Below, one piece after another: positions 61,958 through 64,000 of a stretch of 64,000 nucleotides of DNA. Numbering within the stretch: the first letter of the stretch is position 1; each line of letters opens with the position of its first letter. Under the pieces are notes generated by a model that searched no databases, had not been told where the DNA came from, and worked only from the letters and a program-made list of their open reading frames with translations. This DNA is from an uncultured Lacinutrix sp. (lineage in GTDB: Bacteria > Bacteroidota > Bacteroidia > Flavobacteriales > Flavobacteriaceae): NCBI GenBank assembly GCA_937129145.1, contig CAKZMU010000009.1, forward strand, positions 16,551-80,550, given 5' to 3'. A program made the position numbers and the translations under genes.

Positions 61958-62824
61958 ATGGATACTAAAGAGTTACTAAAAAAAGTTCGAAAAATTGAGA
62001 TTAAGACACGCCGTTTGTCTGATCATATTTTTGGAGGCGAATACCATTCGACCTTCAAAGGACGAGGTATGACCTTTAGTGAAGTGCGCCAATACCAATA
62101 TGGTGACGATGTACGTAACATTGATTGGAACGTAACAGCCAGAACCAACGAACCACACATTAAAGTTTTTGAAGAAGAACGAGAGCTAACCATGATGTTG
62201 ATGGTTGATGTATCAGGATCGGAATTATTTGGAACAGTAGAGCAGTTTAAAAATGAAGTGGTTACCGAAATAGCTGCAACCTTAGCATTTTCGGCAACTC
62301 AAAACAACGATAAAATAGGATTGATTCTGTTTTCAGATGATGTAGAACTATATATTCCACCAAAAAAAGGTCGTTCACATGTTCTACGTATTATTCGTGA
62401 ATTAATAGAATTTGAACCAAAAAGCAGAAAAACAAATTTTGCTGAAGCCTTAAAATTCTTATCAAATGTGATGAAGAAAAAAGCCATCGTATTTGTATTA
62501 AGCGATTTTATAACTGATGATTACAGCCATACCTTAAAAATTGTTTCCGGTAAGCACGACGTTACAGGAATTAGGGTGTACGATAAGCATGAAGAAAGCA
62601 TTCCAAATCTTGGGATGGTACAAATGCAAGATGAAGAAACAGGCGAGTTGATGTTGGTAAACACAGCGTCAAAAAAAGTGCGACTCAACTATGGGAAGTT
62701 TTACAAAGAAAAGGTCGATTATTTTAAAGATAGTTTCAATAAATCAGGTGCTGGTGTTATAGACTGTCGTGCAGATGAGAGTTATGTGAAAAAATTACTT
62801 GGATATTTTAAGCGAAGAGGATAA
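61958..62824 (+). CDS. DUF58-domain protein
   Basis: 288 residues with the DUF58 signature: RRLSDHIFGGEYHSTFKGRG, then DVRNIDWNVTARTNEPHIKVFEEER, followed by a VWA-like MLMVDVSGSELFG metal site. It normally works with MoxR in the aerotolerance or Bat cluster. It is the second gene of the operon and lies 96 bases after MoxR. Confidence 0.93.
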   Translation: MDTKELLKKVRKIEIKTRRLSDHIFGGEYHSTFKGRGMTFSEVRQYQYGDDVRNIDWNVTARTNEPHIKVFEEERELTMMLMVDVSGSELFGTVEQFKNEVVTEIAATLAFSATQNNDKIGLILFSDDVELYIPPKKGRSHVLRIIRELIEFEPKSRKTNFAEALKFLSNVMKKKAIVFVLSDFITDDYSHTLKIVSGKHDVTGIRVYDKHEESIPNLGMVQMQDEETGELMLVNTASKKVRLNYGKFYKEKVDYFKDSFNKSGAGVIDCRADESYVKKLLGYFKRRG

Positions 62825-62830
62825 TTACAA

Positions 62831-64000
62831 ATGATAAATTATAAATTAAGAATTAAGAATTTAAGTGTATCAAAGTATAGAACAATTGTTCTGTCTCTTT
62901 GCTTTGCGCTATTGTCTTTTTTCTCTTTTGCTCAAAAAATTTCTACATCAATAGATTCTACAAGCATAAAAATTGGAGAAGAGTTAATTTACCAGATAGA
63001 GGTTGATGTAGACACCTCTAGTTTAGTAGTCTTTCCTGAAGGACAAACGTTTTTGCCTTTAGAAATGATAGAATCCTATAAAGTGGATGCTACAAAACTA
63101 GGCGACCGTTTTAAACTGATAAAAAAATACGGCTTAACTCAGTTCGATTCTGGCACATACACCATCCCTAGACAAAAAATTTTAATAGGAGACTATGAAA
63201 CCTTTACCGATTCGTTAAAAGTCCAGGTAAGAACCATAGAAGTAGATACCACACAGCAACCGTTATACAGCATAAAACCAATTATTGAGGTTGATAAAAG
63301 CCCAAGTAAATGGTGGCTGTATTTACTACTAATACTTTTGGCTTTAGCACTTATAACCTTATTGCTCTATTGGTTTATTTGGAGAGAAAAACCATTGACC
63401 GAAGAGGAAAAAGTAGCATTGCTTCCTCCTTACGAACGTGCAAAATTGGCATTGGTAGAGCTAGATAAATCAGGGTATCTAGAGAACGAAGAAATTAAAG
63501 AATATTACTCCGAACTTACAGGAATCATTAGAACATATCTCGATGAGAAAGTGTATGACCATGCATTGGAAAGTACAACTGAAGAGTTGATAAATAGACT
63601 TAATTTGCTTAAAGATGGTAATCAAATAGACATAAGTAAAGAAGATATCAATAATATTGACACCATTTTACGACGTGCCGATTTGGTAAAATTCGCAAAA
63701 TCCAAACCAGACAAAGAGCTGGCTAAAATGGATAGGAATACCATTGATATGGAGATTGATAATGTAAAAGAATCATTGCCTGAACCAACCGAAGAGGAAC
63801 TTTTAGCCGATTTAAAATACCAAGAAGAATTAGAAGAAAAGAAACGAAAACGAAAAATAACCATAACTGTTGCAGCTTCAATTTTAATTTTAATAGCTAC
63901 ATATATAGGTTTCGGAATGCACTACGGATTCACTTACATAAAAGACACCATTTTTGGCAATTCAAGTTTAGAATTATTAGAAGAAAAAGATTGGGTCACC
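62831..64000 (+). CDS. BatD/DUF4381-like membrane protein, cut by the right edge
   Basis: 390 codons present and still open at 64000, so partial. A signal-type N-terminus ends near FFSFAQ (~35). A beta domain follows (~40-155), then a membrane helix (~160-185, WWLYLLLILLALALITLLLYWF), a cytoplasmic helical part containing LLPPYERAKLALVELDKSGYL, and a second hydrophobic helix at ~345-365. Signal, Ig-like region and helix fit BatD-type proteins. Function is unknown. The 5' coding end is an AATTAAGAATTAAGAATTT repeat-like tract, so the true start could be further in. It follows DUF58 by 6 bases. Confidence 0.8.
   Translation, partial: MINYKLRIKNLSVSKYRTIVLSLCFALLSFFSFAQKISTSIDSTSIKIGEELIYQIEVDVDTSSLVVFPEGQTFLPLEMIESYKVDATKLGDRFKLIKKYGLTQFDSGTYTIPRQKILIGDYETFTDSLKVQVRTIEVDTTQQPLYSIKPIIEVDKSPSKWWLYLLLILLALALITLLLYWFIWREKPLTEEEKVALLPPYERAKLALVELDKSGYLENEEIKEYYSELTGIIRTYLDEKVYDHALESTTEELINRLNLLKDGNQIDISKEDINNIDTILRRADLVKFAKSKPDKELAKMDRNTIDMEIDNVKESLPEPTEEELLADLKYQEELEEKKRKRKITITVAASILILIATYIGFGMHYGFTYIKDTIFGNSSLELLEEKDWVT

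Noticed and set aside
63622..63864. Minus-strand ORF inside the BatD-like gene
   Set aside because: Antisense to a continuous frame in an operon; low-complexity peptide.
1..64000. tRNA or rRNA genes, CRISPR arrays, intact insertion sequences or phage integrase
   Set aside because: I found no T-loop-like motifs, no regularly spaced direct repeats, and no transposase or integrase motifs on reading both strands by eye.

Overview
The window looks like chromosome from a low-GC marine-type member of the Flavobacteriaceae (Bacteroidota). The basis is a PorZ-like component of the type IX secretion system, three TonB-dependent receptors (two with a carboxypeptidase-like regulatory domain), Bacteroidota-type promoter -7 boxes (TAnnTTTG), start sites without Shine-Dalgarno sequences, the IPExxxVDY and DUF6090 families, and dispersed palindromic intergenic repeats of the kind common in this family. 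I cannot fix the genus. I saw no rRNA, tRNA, CRISPR array or intact insertion sequence. The left edge is intergenic (1-67) and the right edge cuts a gene.

Layout. 68-5541 (minus) is a tight porZ-recO-TonB receptor operon. 5662-13767 holds gdhA, an outer-membrane-like protein with a near-ideal promoter, a cystathionine gamma-synthase-type enzyme, a DUF3298-like lipoprotein, a CPA1 antiporter, DinB- and ArsC-like proteins, a GNAT/FemAB-like protein and DUF1761. 13821-20140 holds a thioesterase, the yicC-gmk-nadD operon, and a membrane-anchored AraC regulator followed by a TonB receptor. 20318-23054 holds a BON-LysM protein, a repeat-rich lipoprotein and gpsA.

23067-25274 is the most accessory-looking part: a cytosine-5 DNA methyltransferase, a single-HKD phospholipase-D-fold nuclease with a C-terminal DpnI-like winged helix, and a 57-residue DpnD/PcfM-like protein whose start overlaps the nuclease stop. 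I read it as a compact restriction-modification cassette inserted beside gpsA. It is the best candidate here for an under-described system.

25394-29055 covers the pheS operon, cvpA and an AraC regulator. 28177-31977 is a haem-uptake type locus (AraC regulator, TonB receptor, HmuY-like lipoprotein). 32127-36087 has YCII and CYTH proteins, DNA polymerase IV, a DUF6090 protein and a secreted S51 peptidase. 36089-41123 is the housekeeping block purN / acpP-fabF-rnc / IPExxxVDY-pyk. 41128-45849 holds RNase HI, a PfkB kinase and a long PurF-like amidotransferase. The only gene-free stretch over 300 bases (45850-46336) carries two copies of a short conserved element, each ending in a terminator hairpin, and may encode twin small RNAs.

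46337-55643 (minus) couples an alpha-2-macroglobulin lipoprotein with penicillin-binding protein 1C, separated by an SH3 protein and a monooxygenase-like protein that lie between two palindromic repeats. 55783-60667 holds a second DUF6090 protein, an ALDH7-type dehydrogenase, a small lipoprotein, an AlbA-type protein and a short-chain dehydrogenase. 60857-64000 starts a MoxR-DUF58-BatD-like (aerotolerance type) operon that runs off the window.
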